Positions 25,462 through 35,139 of a DNA stretch of 64,000 nucleotides are shown here, in pieces. The notes beneath the pieces are model-generated. The model saw nothing but the letters and a program-made list of their open reading frames with translations, was not told where the DNA came from and did no database searches. Source of the DNA: Maribacter polysaccharolyticus (GTDB lineage Bacteria; Bacteroidota; Bacteroidia; Flavobacteriales; Flavobacteriaceae); assembly GCF_028882255.1 (NCBI RefSeq), contig NZ_JARBUY010000003.1, forward strand, positions 643,018 through 707,017, in the 5' to 3' direction. Made by a program: the position numbers and the translations under genes. Position 1 is the first letter of the stretch, and every line of letters begins with the position of its first letter.

Positions 25462-25489
25462 AGCCGACTATTAGGAGTCGGCTTTTTTT
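25462..25489 (+). terminator. tRNA-Leu copy 1 terminator
   Basis: AGCCGACT and AGTCGGCT form an 8-bp perfect stem with a 6-nt loop followed by six T residues. Confidence 0.9.
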
Positions 25490-25490
25490 A

Positions 25491-25968
25491 GTTATGGGTA
25501 CAACATAGGTACAACATTTGTTAAAGTTTCATTTCAACATATAATTTGATGTCATTTGGGTTCAATCCAGTTCCTAAATGATCAAGATTGAATTTCGAAA
25601 GAAAAAATCGAAATTCATTTTGTAAGTTATATTCCAATATATTTCTTTCATTTCGTGAGTCTATATTTTCAAATTATTGAATTCCTATCAATGAGGACGA
25701 TACGGTAACTTTTATTTTTTATTTAATAATTATAACGCATCTGGTCCACCTCCCTTTTATCATTTAACATTATTTTATTTACAAATTGGTATTGATGGAA
25801 AATATGATATGGACAAAAGCCCAATTTTTATATTGTATATGTAGTATAAGAATTGATTAAATCATAAATTTAAAATATGACAAACTCCTGAAAGTTTTTT
25901 TTAAATATATTGGAAGTGTCTACGTGAATATTTCAATTTCGTGAAGATCACACTTTAGCCTAATTATT
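25491..25968. other. AT-rich intergenic region at the island left end
   Basis: No gene is visible in this visibly AT-rich stretch. It begins with a tandem direct repeat GGTACAACAT-A-GGTACAACAT (25497-25517) right after the tRNA terminator and ends as the promoter region of the hybrid regulator. I see no integrase remnant. Confidence 0.5.
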
Positions 25969-28713
25969 ATGAGAATCCAACGAAGTTTTTTTATATCTGT
26001 TATTTCTTTGTTTATCCTTCTTTTTTCGTGTGCAAAACAGACTGAAGAAGAGGAAGTACGGATAGGTTTCTCTCAGGCCATGTTCAATGACGAATGGAGG
26101 CAATCCATGAACAATGCCATGGAAGTACAGGCTTCTTTGTATCCCAATGTTACCCTAAGTATAGCAAACGCCAACTACAATGTCCGGCAACAAATAGCAC
26201 AGTTAAAGGATTTCATAACAGACAGTATTGATATTATTATTGTTTCGCCTATTCAATCCAAACCTATTACCCCAATTGTGGAAGAAGCTATGAATGCAGG
26301 AATTCCGGTTTTGGTAGTAGATAGGAAAACTGACAATCAAAAGTATACGGCGTATGTAGGCGCGGACAACATTGAAGTTGGCCGTAATGCTGGAAAAATC
26401 ATAGTTTCCAATGTACAGGATTCTTTAAGGGTTATTGAAATAAGGGGGCTAGCTGGATCGTCTCCTGCTGAGGAAAGAAGTCAAGGTTTTCATCAGATTT
26501 TGGATAAATTTCCCAAAATAAAATTTGTAGGAACCATAGAAGGTGATTGGGAGAAGGAATCCGTCAATGAAGGTTTGCGTGAATTGTTGTCAAGAACCGG
26601 ACCGGTAGATTATGTTTTTGCCCATAACGACAGAATGGCCAAGGGAGCTTGGGAGGTAGCCAGAAATTTGGGTATGGAAGGTCAAATAAAAATTATTGGC
26701 GTTGATGGACTCAATGGACCTAACGGAGGTATACAATTAGTAAAAGATGGTGTTCTGAATTCGACAATATTGTATCCTACAGGTGGTGCGGAAGCAATAA
26801 AGATTGCCGTGAAAATATTAAAAGCCGAGGTGGTACCTACAAATAATATTCTGAGCACCACGGTTATTGATCAGTTTAATGCTGATATAATGCAGAATCA
26901 ATTCACTAAAATTAGTGAGCAGCAAAGTCTCATTGAATCTCAGATTTCCGCCATTAAAAGACAAGAACAACTCTACTATTCACAAAATAATATTCTGAAA
27001 ATCATTATTATATTTTCGGTTATAATATTTGGCCTTGCTGTTTATAGCATATATTCCAAAATAGCTATATCCAAGAAGAATAGACAACTGGAGTTGATCA
27101 ATAAAAAGATTACTGTACAAAGAAATCAAATAGAGAAAATAGCCAATGAGGTAAAGGATAGTAATGAGGCAAAATTGAATTTTTTCACTGGACTATCCCA
27201 CGAGTTCAAAACTCCCATAACATTAATTATGAGTTCAATTGAGTCGTTAAGGGAATGGGACAAAAAAAAAGGGAATAAAACCGGCTTTGAAATTGAACTG
27301 ATTCAGAATAATTCAAATCGTCTGCTTCGATTGATCAATAGTTTGTTGGATTTTAGAAAAATCGAGGATCAAAAGTTTAATGTAAGGGCCTCAAAAACCA
27401 ATATTTATAAGTTTTCCAATAATATTTATAAAGAATTCAAGGGGGAAGCGAAAAAGAGGGGCATTAATTTCAATATTAGTTCCAATAATGAGGATTTGGA
27501 TTTGTTTATTGATAGAAATTTAATGGATAAGGTTTATTTTAACCTATTGTCCAATGCTTTTAAATTTACACCGGATAATGGTAGAATTGATATTGAAATC
27601 CATGATAATTTTGAGGAAAGCAGTATCAGCATCCATTTTAAGGACAACGGAATAGGTATACCGGAAAATGAATTGAAAAATGTGTTCACCCCATTTTTTA
27701 AGGGATCCAATAATAGGAAAAACAGTTCAGGGGTAGGTTTGCATTTAAGTAAACAGTTTGTAGAGCTTCATCTAGGGAAAATCGAGGTAAAATCCCATAA
27801 TGGAACTGAATTCATTGTTACCTTGTTTAAAGGGAACACCCATTTCAATGAAGATCAAATTGTGGTGGACCCGGAGATAGTCGATTCGACTCTGATCAAT
27901 TTTTCGGAAGATATTACGATGGATGATACCTATATTAAATTGGACACCGATAGTGGGGAAGAGAGGTATTGCATTCTTTTGATAGAGGATAATAGGGATT
28001 TGAGTTTTTTCCTTAAGAACAAGCTTAGTGTCGAATATGATATCGTATTGTCTGATGGAACGGATGGAATTGAGTTGGCATTCGAACATGTTCCCGATAT
28101 TATTTTATGTGATGTGAACCTTCCCGTTAAAAATGGTTTTGAGATTTGCGAAATATTAAAAAACGATTTGCGTACCTCACACATTCCGGTAATCATATTG
28201 ACCGCCTTGGGGAATAAGGAATCTTTTATAAAAGGGCTTCAAAGTGGGGCCGATTTATATTTGACCAAGCCGTTTAACTATTCGATCTTAACGCAATCTA
28301 TTAAGTCGCTCCTTTATAATCGGGAAAAATTAAGGTATTATTATACCAATAACATTCATAAAATAGATCAAACGCAATCTTTTGGGAATCCGGAACAATT
28401 ATTCGTTCGTCAATTGAATCAACAAATAAAGGACAATTTGGACAATGCCGGTTTTTCAGTTGAGAACCTGGCCGATGCACTGAATATCTCCAGGGTTCAA
28501 TTGTACCGAAAGGTCAAAGCTATGTTGGGTATCAGTGTTAGCGATTACATTTCCAATTTTAGATTGGAAAATGCGAAATCTATGCTTGAAACTACGGACA
28601 AATCCATTGCAGAAATAGGGTATAGCACAGGTTTTTCTTCCCCGAATTATTTTTCTACTGCCTTTAAAAGTAAATACGGTGTTACTCCGGGAGCCTATAA
28701 AAAATCATTTTAG
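25969..28713 (+). CDS. Hybrid two-component regulator with periplasmic sugar-binding sensor
   Basis: The 914-residue single-protein system has a lipoprotein-like or signal-anchor N-terminus (ILLFSC, Cys21). A LacI/ribose-binding-type periplasmic domain follows (about 30-310; IIIVSPIQSKPITPIVEEAMNAG), then a membrane helix (about 340-362). Next come HisKA (His411 in GLSHEFKTPITL), HATPase (DNGIGIP, SSGVGLH), a receiver (CDVNLPVKNG) and an AraC HTH ending SPNYFSTAFKSKYGVTPGAYKK. This matches the fructose-sensing regulator of the Bacteroides thetaiotaomicron levan locus in type. With GH32 and the sugar kinase downstream, free fructose is the likely signal and the fructan operon its target. Confidence 0.92.
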   Translation: MRIQRSFFISVISLFILLFSCAKQTEEEEVRIGFSQAMFNDEWRQSMNNAMEVQASLYPNVTLSIANANYNVRQQIAQLKDFITDSIDIIIVSPIQSKPITPIVEEAMNAGIPVLVVDRKTDNQKYTAYVGADNIEVGRNAGKIIVSNVQDSLRVIEIRGLAGSSPAEERSQGFHQILDKFPKIKFVGTIEGDWEKESVNEGLRELLSRTGPVDYVFAHNDRMAKGAWEVARNLGMEGQIKIIGVDGLNGPNGGIQLVKDGVLNSTILYPTGGAEAIKIAVKILKAEVVPTNNILSTTVIDQFNADIMQNQFTKISEQQSLIESQISAIKRQEQLYYSQNNILKIIIIFSVIIFGLAVYSIYSKIAISKKNRQLELINKKITVQRNQIEKIANEVKDSNEAKLNFFTGLSHEFKTPITLIMSSIESLREWDKKKGNKTGFEIELIQNNSNRLLRLINSLLDFRKIEDQKFNVRASKTNIYKFSNNIYKEFKGEAKKRGINFNISSNNEDLDLFIDRNLMDKVYFNLLSNAFKFTPDNGRIDIEIHDNFEESSISIHFKDNGIGIPENELKNVFTPFFKGSNNRKNSSGVGLHLSKQFVELHLGKIEVKSHNGTEFIVTLFKGNTHFNEDQIVVDPEIVDSTLINFSEDITMDDTYIKLDTDSGEERYCILLIEDNRDLSFFLKNKLSVEYDIVLSDGTDGIELAFEHVPDIILCDVNLPVKNGFEICEILKNDLRTSHIPVIILTALGNKESFIKGLQSGADLYLTKPFNYSILTQSIKSLLYNREKLRYYYTNNIHKIDQTQSFGNPEQLFVRQLNQQIKDNLDNAGFSVENLADALNISRVQLYRKVKAMLGISVSDYISNFRLENAKSMLETTDKSIAEIGYSTGFSSPNYFSTAFKSKYGVTPGAYKKSF

Positions 28714-28762
28714 GGCATTTTTATCTTTCTGTTCTTTAAACCATGTATCAAATTTGAACTTC

Positions 28763-28798
28763 CATGTTACATAAGTATAACATGATAATTCTACTTTG
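28763..28798 (+). promoter_or_regulatory. Palindrome and possible -7 box upstream of the fructan operon
   Basis: CATGTTA and TAACATG (28763-28784) form a perfect 7-bp inverted repeat with an 8-bp spacer. TACTTTG (28792-28798), close to the -7 consensus, follows. It is the only clear dyad in the 231-bp gap between the regulator and the transporter, so it is a candidate operator. AraC outputs of hybrid regulators often bind direct repeats instead. Confidence 0.4.
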
Positions 28799-28944
28799 TT
28801 GAGGCGTTCAAGGTAACAGTCAGATTATCAGGAGTTTAATGTTGTCAGGGAAAATGTGAACGAAATCATAATAAACTGAAACATTGGTAAAATAACTCTT
28901 AAATAATTTGTAATAATATAGTCTTCGTATTTAATAATTGTGAT

Positions 28945-30297
28945 ATGAAGAAAATATTGGTTTGGTCTATTACTGCGGCTTTGGCAGGATTTTTATTTGG
29001 TTTTGATACCGTAGTGATTTCTGGAGCGGACAAAAAATTACAGATTTTATGGGGGTCTTCAGATGTGTTCCATGGAACCGTGGTTATGGCCATGGCTTTA
29101 TGGGGGACGGTTGTAGGAGCATTATTGGGGGGGATACCTACCAATAGGCTGGGTAGAAAAAAAACGCTTTTCTGGATAGGGGTTTTTTATACCGTTTCCG
29201 CTTTAGGTTCTGCATTTGCAAACGACCCAATAACCTTTGCATTCTTCAGATTTTTGGGAGGGTTGGGTGTAGGGACATCAACAATAGCCGCTCCGGCTTA
29301 TATTTCTGAAATTTCACCTGCCAAGGATAGGGGGAAACTAGTAGGTCTGTATCAATTCAATATCGTTTTTGGAATATTAGTGGCCTTTTTATCCAATTAC
29401 CTGTTAAGTGGTATTGGAGAAAATGCTTGGCGATGGATGGTTGGGGTAGAGGCCATTCCCGCTGTAATCTACACACTATTTGTCACCACCGTACCACAGA
29501 GCCCTCGGTGGCTTCTGACCAAGTTTCGTACCGAAAAAGCTCTTAATGTACTTAAAGTGATAAACCCTGGCCAGAATGCAGAGAAAATGATGTTGGAAAT
29601 TAATCAGGAAAACGAAAATAAGGCACCGGGCGAAAATATTTTTATGAAGAAATACCGCTTTGCATTGATTCTTGCTTTTTGTATGGCCTTTTTTAATCAA
29701 GCATCTGGTATAAATGCCTTTTTATATTACGCCCCCAGAATACTTGAAGAGGCGGGTCTGGGAGAAAGTACGGCATTATTGAGCAGTATTGGAATAGGGG
29801 TCACCAACCTACTTTTTACCCTTGTGGGTATATTTCTAATCGATAGGTTCGGTCGCAAACAATTAATGTATATAGGTTCTTTTGGATATATAGTGTCACT
29901 GACCTTGGTGTCCTGTGCTTTCTTCTTTGGTTGGGAAGGAATGTCCGTAGCCATATTCCTGTTCCTTTTCATTGCCGCACATGCCGTAGGGCAGGGTACT
30001 GTAATCTGGGTGTTCATATCCGAAATTTTCCCAAATCACTTAAGAGGCTCTGGTCAATCCTTTGGTAGCTCGGTTCATTGGATTTTGGCGGCAGTGATCC
30101 CGTCGTTGATCCCTGTGTTGTTTTCATCGATCGGTGCAGGAACCGTATTTGCCTTTTTTGCCTTTATGATGTTTTTGCAATTGCTCTTTGTAGCCTTTGT
30201 TATGCCTGAAACAAAGGGGGTTTCCTTGGAGGCTTTGAGCAAATCCTTAAGTAAATCAGAAGGTGCAAATACTAAAACAGGCAATGTGGTTGAATAG
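28945..30297 (+). CDS. MFS sugar porter, probable fructose importer
   Basis: The 450-residue protein has 12 membrane helices and sugar-porter motifs. These are GFDTVVISGA in helix 1, the loop 2-3 RLGRKKTL, SPAKDRGKLVGLYQ, PQSPRWLL at the end of helix 6, QASGINAFLYYAP in helix 7, DRFGRKQLM, and the final PETKGVSLE. It probably imports fructose, or possibly sucrose or short fructans, through the inner membrane. It starts an apparent operon: GH32 follows at 38 bp. A similar MFS gene occurs in the B. thetaiotaomicron levan locus. Confidence 0.9.
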   Translation: MKKILVWSITAALAGFLFGFDTVVISGADKKLQILWGSSDVFHGTVVMAMALWGTVVGALLGGIPTNRLGRKKTLFWIGVFYTVSALGSAFANDPITFAFFRFLGGLGVGTSTIAAPAYISEISPAKDRGKLVGLYQFNIVFGILVAFLSNYLLSGIGENAWRWMVGVEAIPAVIYTLFVTTVPQSPRWLLTKFRTEKALNVLKVINPGQNAEKMMLEINQENENKAPGENIFMKKYRFALILAFCMAFFNQASGINAFLYYAPRILEEAGLGESTALLSSIGIGVTNLLFTLVGIFLIDRFGRKQLMYIGSFGYIVSLTLVSCAFFFGWEGMSVAIFLFLFIAAHAVGQGTVIWVFISEIFPNHLRGSGQSFGSSVHWILAAVIPSLIPVLFSSIGAGTVFAFFAFMMFLQLLFVAFVMPETKGVSLEALSKSLSKSEGANTKTGNVVE

Positions 30298-30335
30298 TGT
30301 AAATGTGTAAGATTTAAACCCAATTTATTTAGAGT

Positions 30336-31961
30336 ATGAAAAAACATAGATTAAAATTAGTACTTGCCATTGCAGGCCTGTGTATATTTTTTGCATGCAA
30401 GGAACATCGGGAAAAAGATAACAAGGGCGTTGTTGTTCAACAAGAAAGTCCTTTAGATGCCGAAGAAGAGCTGTATCGCCCAAATTACCATTTTACACCC
30501 AAGGTAGGATGGATGAACGATCCCAATGGGATGTTCCATTACAATGGGTATTACCATTTGTATTTTCAACATTATCCAGACGGTAATAAATGGGGACCCA
30601 TGCATTGGGGCCATGCAGTAAGTACCGATATGGTAAAATGGAAAGAGCAGCCCATTGCATTATACCCTGATGATATGGGATATATTTTTTCTGGAAGTGC
30701 GGTGGTTGATTTGCAAAATTCCTCGGGCTTTGGGAAAGAAGGCCAAGTACCGATAATCGCCATGTTCACATATCATAATATGGAAATTGAAAAAGCGGAA
30801 GGGATCGATGTCGAGTCACAGGCAATAGCCTATTCATTGGATGAAGGGCTTACTTGGACAAAATATGAAGGGAATCCGGTTATTGAAAATCCCGGAATTA
30901 GGGATTTCAGGGACCCCAAGGTATCCTGGGACGAGGAACATGGAAAATGGGTTATGGTTTTGGCTGCCCATGACAAAGTGATGTTTTATGGTTCAAAGGA
31001 TCTTAAAAAATGGGAACTGATGTCATATTTTGGAGGGGATATGAGAAAGGATCTCGGAACACATGGTGGTGTTTGGGAATGTCCGGATTTTTTTCAAATG
31101 CCTGTAGCGGGTACAAATGAAACCAAATGGGTCCTCTATGTAAGTGTAAATCCTGGGGGTCCAAATGGGGGTAGTGCTACGCAATATTTTATTGGGGACT
31201 TTGATGGGACAAAATTTAGCATGGATAAGGATTTTGAAACAGTCCTGAACAAGGGTCAGAACTTTTGGATCGATTTTGGGAAGGACAATTATGCCGGGGT
31301 TACTTTTTCCAATGTCACCTCCAAGAACGGCGGGAAATTTTATATGGGCTGGATGTCCAATTGGGAATATGCCAATGAAGTTCCTACTGAAACCTGGCGA
31401 AGTGCCATGACCGTGGCAAGGGAAGTGAAATTGATCAAGGATGCGGAAACCTATAGGTTGGCATTTGATCCGGTTGATGAATTAGACGCTTATAAAGGTG
31501 TAAAGTATAAGAAAGAAAGAATTGCCGTGAATGGGCTGTCGGCACTTCTTGATTCAGAAAAGGTAAATCTCTCACGAACTGCAATAAGTTTCAGTATTTC
31601 AGATGTAAAGAAAGATAGTTTCACTTTTAAACTTTCCAATAAACAAGGAGACGAATTATCCTTTGGATACAATGGGGGTGATAATAGTTTTTTCATTGAT
31701 CGTCATAATTCCGGTAAAACAGGGTTTTCCGATAGGTTTTCGAATAAGGTCAGCAAAGCCAAACGATCTTCCGACAATGCATTGTTGTCCGGGACAATCC
31801 TCCTTGATAAGACATCAATAGAATTGTTTTTTGATGAAGGATCTACGGTAATGACTGAGATTTTCTTTCCCAATGCGCCATTCGAGACACTTTCAATAGA
31901 GTCGGCAAGCGAAGACTTTGTTCTTGATTTTCTAGAAGTAAATGAACTGAATATTAACTAA
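30336..31961 (+). CDS. GH32 fructan hydrolase lipoprotein
   Basis: The 541-residue protein has a lipobox (CIFFAC, Cys21), so it is a lipoprotein. The five-bladed propeller of GH32 shows WMNDPNG (nucleophile Asp62), FRDPKV (transition-state Asp193) and WECPDFF (acid/base Glu248). The C-terminal beta-sandwich follows (STVMTEIFFPN). The family covers levanases, inulinases and invertases; which bond is cut cannot be decided by eye. Position between transporter and SusC, with a fructose-type regulator, indicates fructan (levan or inulin) use. Confidence 0.93.
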   Translation: MKKHRLKLVLAIAGLCIFFACKEHREKDNKGVVVQQESPLDAEEELYRPNYHFTPKVGWMNDPNGMFHYNGYYHLYFQHYPDGNKWGPMHWGHAVSTDMVKWKEQPIALYPDDMGYIFSGSAVVDLQNSSGFGKEGQVPIIAMFTYHNMEIEKAEGIDVESQAIAYSLDEGLTWTKYEGNPVIENPGIRDFRDPKVSWDEEHGKWVMVLAAHDKVMFYGSKDLKKWELMSYFGGDMRKDLGTHGGVWECPDFFQMPVAGTNETKWVLYVSVNPGGPNGGSATQYFIGDFDGTKFSMDKDFETVLNKGQNFWIDFGKDNYAGVTFSNVTSKNGGKFYMGWMSNWEYANEVPTETWRSAMTVAREVKLIKDAETYRLAFDPVDELDAYKGVKYKKERIAVNGLSALLDSEKVNLSRTAISFSISDVKKDSFTFKLSNKQGDELSFGYNGGDNSFFIDRHNSGKTGFSDRFSNKVSKAKRSSDNALLSGTILLDKTSIELFFDEGSTVMTEIFFPNAPFETLSIESASEDFVLDFLEVNELNIN

Positions 31962-31974
31962 ATAAAACTCAATT

Positions 31975-34900
31975 ATGAAACTAAAACTCTTTTTATTACT
32001 AATGACATTTGTTCCCTTGGGGTTATTGGCCCAAGAACGGATAAATGGTACGGTGACCTCCCAGGATGATGGTATGCCACTGCCAGGTGCCTCTGTGGTT
32101 GTATCTGGGACGACCATTGGCACAACGACGGATTTTGACGGGAACTTCACACTTGATAAAGTACCCGCGGATGCTACACTCTCGGTAAGTTATGTTGGCT
32201 TTTTAAAAGTTGAGGTCCAGGTAAATGGTCAAACTTCTTTTAATATTGTTTTACAGGCAGATGCACAATTGTTAGATGAGATAGTACTAACAGGTTATAC
32301 AACTGAAAGAAAAGCCGATTTAACAGGAGCTGTTACAGTTGTGGAGCTTGGTCCGGTGGAAGGTCAAAGTTTAAGTTCGGGTAATGCCATGCAGGCCTTA
32401 CAAGGTAGGGTGCCTGGACTTTTTGTTGAAAAATCGGGTAACCCCAACGGTACTAGTAGTCGAATTTTAATTCGGGGTGTCACCACCTTGGGAAATAACG
32501 ACCCTCTTTATGTTATTGATGGAGTTCCAACGGTTAGGCAAGAAGTTTTTTCAGGTCTTAATCCCAGTACCATAGAATCAGTTCAAGTGTTGAAAGATGC
32601 TTCAGCCTCTTCCATTTACGGATCAAGGGCAGGTAATGGGGTAATTATCGTAACCACCAAAAATAGTTCTAAATCAGGAGGAGATGAAAAGTACAGGGTA
32701 ACTATAAATTCGAATATTTCTGTGCAGTCTGAAAAAAAACAGCGATACGATATGTTGAATTCCATTCAGCGAGGAGAAGCTTTATGGAGGGCGTCTGTCA
32801 ATGATGGTGCTGATCCGACCGGTGGATATGGCGAGATTTATAATTTTGATTGGAATGGCGATTTTAATAATCCAGTGCTGAACAGTGTAACGCTCCAGCC
32901 TTATGTTGGTGGTGATGTCAGCGTGCCGGTGGGAGATACGGATTGGCAGAATGAAGCATATGAAACAGGTTATATTTTCAATAATGAAGTATCCATTTCG
33001 GGGGGCACTGATAAATCTTTTCATCTCATTAATTTGGGGCACCTTAAGAATACAGGCATTTTAAAGTATACGGGTTACGAAAGGTTTTCAGGCAAATTGA
33101 ATTCCAATTTCAAATTGTTCAATGATAAATTAAAGGTTGGGGTCAATACGGTTTTCACCACTTCGGATGAAACTTTGGCCTCTACCGATATTGGTAGCGC
33201 CCCAACTCCTGCATTGGCAATTAGTTTGGCGCCGACCATTCCTTTGTTTGATAGTAACGGTAATTATGGTGGGCCATTGGGGGCAGGGTATTCGGATCGT
33301 AACAACCCTGTTTTGATGCAGTATTTGAATAGATGGGACAACACGGAAAGGACCAATATTTTTGGTAATGTATTTGCCGAACTCCAAATAATAGACAATT
33401 TAACTTTTAGGACTAGCATTGGTCTGGATTATGGTGACTACAAACGTAAGGATATAGAGCCCAAGGTAGCCAATGGATTTGTCAATAGGAGCAATAATAG
33501 GTTGATTTTGGACACCAATAAATTTACTAGCGTTGTGTTCACCAATACTTTAAATTACAACTTGGAGTTGGGAGATCATCGTTTTGGTCTACTGGTTGGA
33601 ACAGAATCCATTAAAAATGATTTTGATTCGGTTACCGCTATTGCCGATGGTTTTGCGGTAGAAACGGAATCTTATTTTGTTCTGGATGCGGCTACAGGAG
33701 CTAGGACCAATACAGGTCGTTCCAGTGGAAGCAGCCTATTGTCACAATTTGGAAAATTGAACTATGCATTTGCAGATAAGTATTTAGCTTCAGTGACCGT
33801 GCGTAGGGATGGTTCCTCCCGATTTGGTGAAGAAAACAGGTATGGTGTTTTCCCGGCCGCAACTTTGGGATGGAGAATTAGCAGAGAAGATTTTTTCAAT
33901 GATGAAGGTGCGGTTTCGGATTTAAAATTCCGTGCAGGATACGGTGAAGTTGGTAACCAATCTATTGGTGACCTGGCCAGATTTGGTTTGTACGAATCAA
34001 GATATGGTCCCAACCAAGATCAATTTGTTCCTGATTTTTTCAACCAGTATTATAATGTTGGAACAGCTTATGATTTAGGAGGTAATAACGGGGGAACCTT
34101 ACCTTCAGGATTTGTTTCAATTCAAGCTGCGAACCCGGCGCTTAAGTGGGAAACTACCAAGGAATTTAACTTTGGTGTAGACTTTGGGCTTTTTAACAAT
34201 GCAATAGTAGGTACTTTCGATTACTTTACCAGAGAAACAAGTGACATCTTGATTACACCTCCAATCGCCTCAGTTATTGGCGAAGGACAACAGCGTGTTC
34301 TTAATGGGGCTACCACAGAAACAAAAGGATGGGAGCTATCGGTGGCCTATTCCAAAATGTGGGATAGTGGATTTTCAATGGCGGTATCTACTAATTTTGG
34401 AGCTTTCAAAGACGAGATAACCTTTTTGCCTGAAGAAGTTAGGGCAGGTTTTCCCGGAACGGCAGAGAATTCTATCCTAGGTCAGTCACAATTTTCCATC
34501 TTTGGTTATAAAACGGATGGATTGTTCCAAAGTCAGGCCGATATCGATGCCAGTCCTGCACAGGTTGGGGCAAGACCTGGAGGCTTAAAATTCCAAGACC
34601 TTAACGGGGATAATGTAATAGATAGTGATGACCGCGACTTTATTGGGAATACCTTGCCAGACCTTGAATATGGTATTCGTGTAGATTTGGCATACCGTAA
34701 TTTTGATTTCTCTGTTTTCGGATCAGGTGTTGCGGGTAGAATAGGGCAGGATCCATATATCTTATGGAACAATTTCACACAGGGCCGGGAGAATGCCGGA
34801 CTTGGTGTTCTTGATGCATGGACCCCAACTAATACCGATTCCGATATTCCATCACTCTCACTAGCCTTTAATGATCTTAGAACTTCTGATTATTTATATA

Positions 34901-35127
34901 GGAAGAATTCGTATTTCAAAATAAGGAATTTACAATTGGGGTACTCCTTGCCCGAGGATTTAATTGGCAAATTAGGGGGAATGACCGGTTTACGCATTTA
35001 TTTTCAAGGGGAAAACCTATTCTGGTTTACTCCGAAAGATTATATAGGCTCTGATCCAGAACGTACCACAGTAGATAATATTCCCGTTCCCACAGTACTT
35101 TCTTTAGGACTTAATGTGAATTTTTAA
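31975..35127 (+). CDS. SusC/RagA-type TonB-linked outer-membrane transporter
   Basis: The 1050-residue protein has a signal peptide (KLFLLLMTFVPLGLLAQ) and a carboxypeptidase-regulatory-like domain (INGTVTSQDDGMPLPGASVVVSGT). A plug follows with RGVTTLGNNDPLYVIDGVP and SIYGSRAGNGVIIVTTK, then a 22-strand barrel. It forms the outer-membrane importer with SusD encoded 12 bp downstream, taking up oligofructans. It follows GH32 by 13 bp in the same operon. Confidence 0.95.
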   Translation: MKLKLFLLLMTFVPLGLLAQERINGTVTSQDDGMPLPGASVVVSGTTIGTTTDFDGNFTLDKVPADATLSVSYVGFLKVEVQVNGQTSFNIVLQADAQLLDEIVLTGYTTERKADLTGAVTVVELGPVEGQSLSSGNAMQALQGRVPGLFVEKSGNPNGTSSRILIRGVTTLGNNDPLYVIDGVPTVRQEVFSGLNPSTIESVQVLKDASASSIYGSRAGNGVIIVTTKNSSKSGGDEKYRVTINSNISVQSEKKQRYDMLNSIQRGEALWRASVNDGADPTGGYGEIYNFDWNGDFNNPVLNSVTLQPYVGGDVSVPVGDTDWQNEAYETGYIFNNEVSISGGTDKSFHLINLGHLKNTGILKYTGYERFSGKLNSNFKLFNDKLKVGVNTVFTTSDETLASTDIGSAPTPALAISLAPTIPLFDSNGNYGGPLGAGYSDRNNPVLMQYLNRWDNTERTNIFGNVFAELQIIDNLTFRTSIGLDYGDYKRKDIEPKVANGFVNRSNNRLILDTNKFTSVVFTNTLNYNLELGDHRFGLLVGTESIKNDFDSVTAIADGFAVETESYFVLDAATGARTNTGRSSGSSLLSQFGKLNYAFADKYLASVTVRRDGSSRFGEENRYGVFPAATLGWRISREDFFNDEGAVSDLKFRAGYGEVGNQSIGDLARFGLYESRYGPNQDQFVPDFFNQYYNVGTAYDLGGNNGGTLPSGFVSIQAANPALKWETTKEFNFGVDFGLFNNAIVGTFDYFTRETSDILITPPIASVIGEGQQRVLNGATTETKGWELSVAYSKMWDSGFSMAVSTNFGAFKDEITFLPEEVRAGFPGTAENSILGQSQFSIFGYKTDGLFQSQADIDASPAQVGARPGGLKFQDLNGDNVIDSDDRDFIGNTLPDLEYGIRVDLAYRNFDFSVFGSGVAGRIGQDPYILWNNFTQGRENAGLGVLDAWTPTNTDSDIPSLSLAFNDLRTSDYLYRKNSYFKIRNLQLGYSLPEDLIGKLGGMTGLRIYFQGENLFWFTPKDYIGSDPERTTVDNIPVPTVLSLGLNVNF

Positions 35128-35139
35128 TAAAAGAAAATC

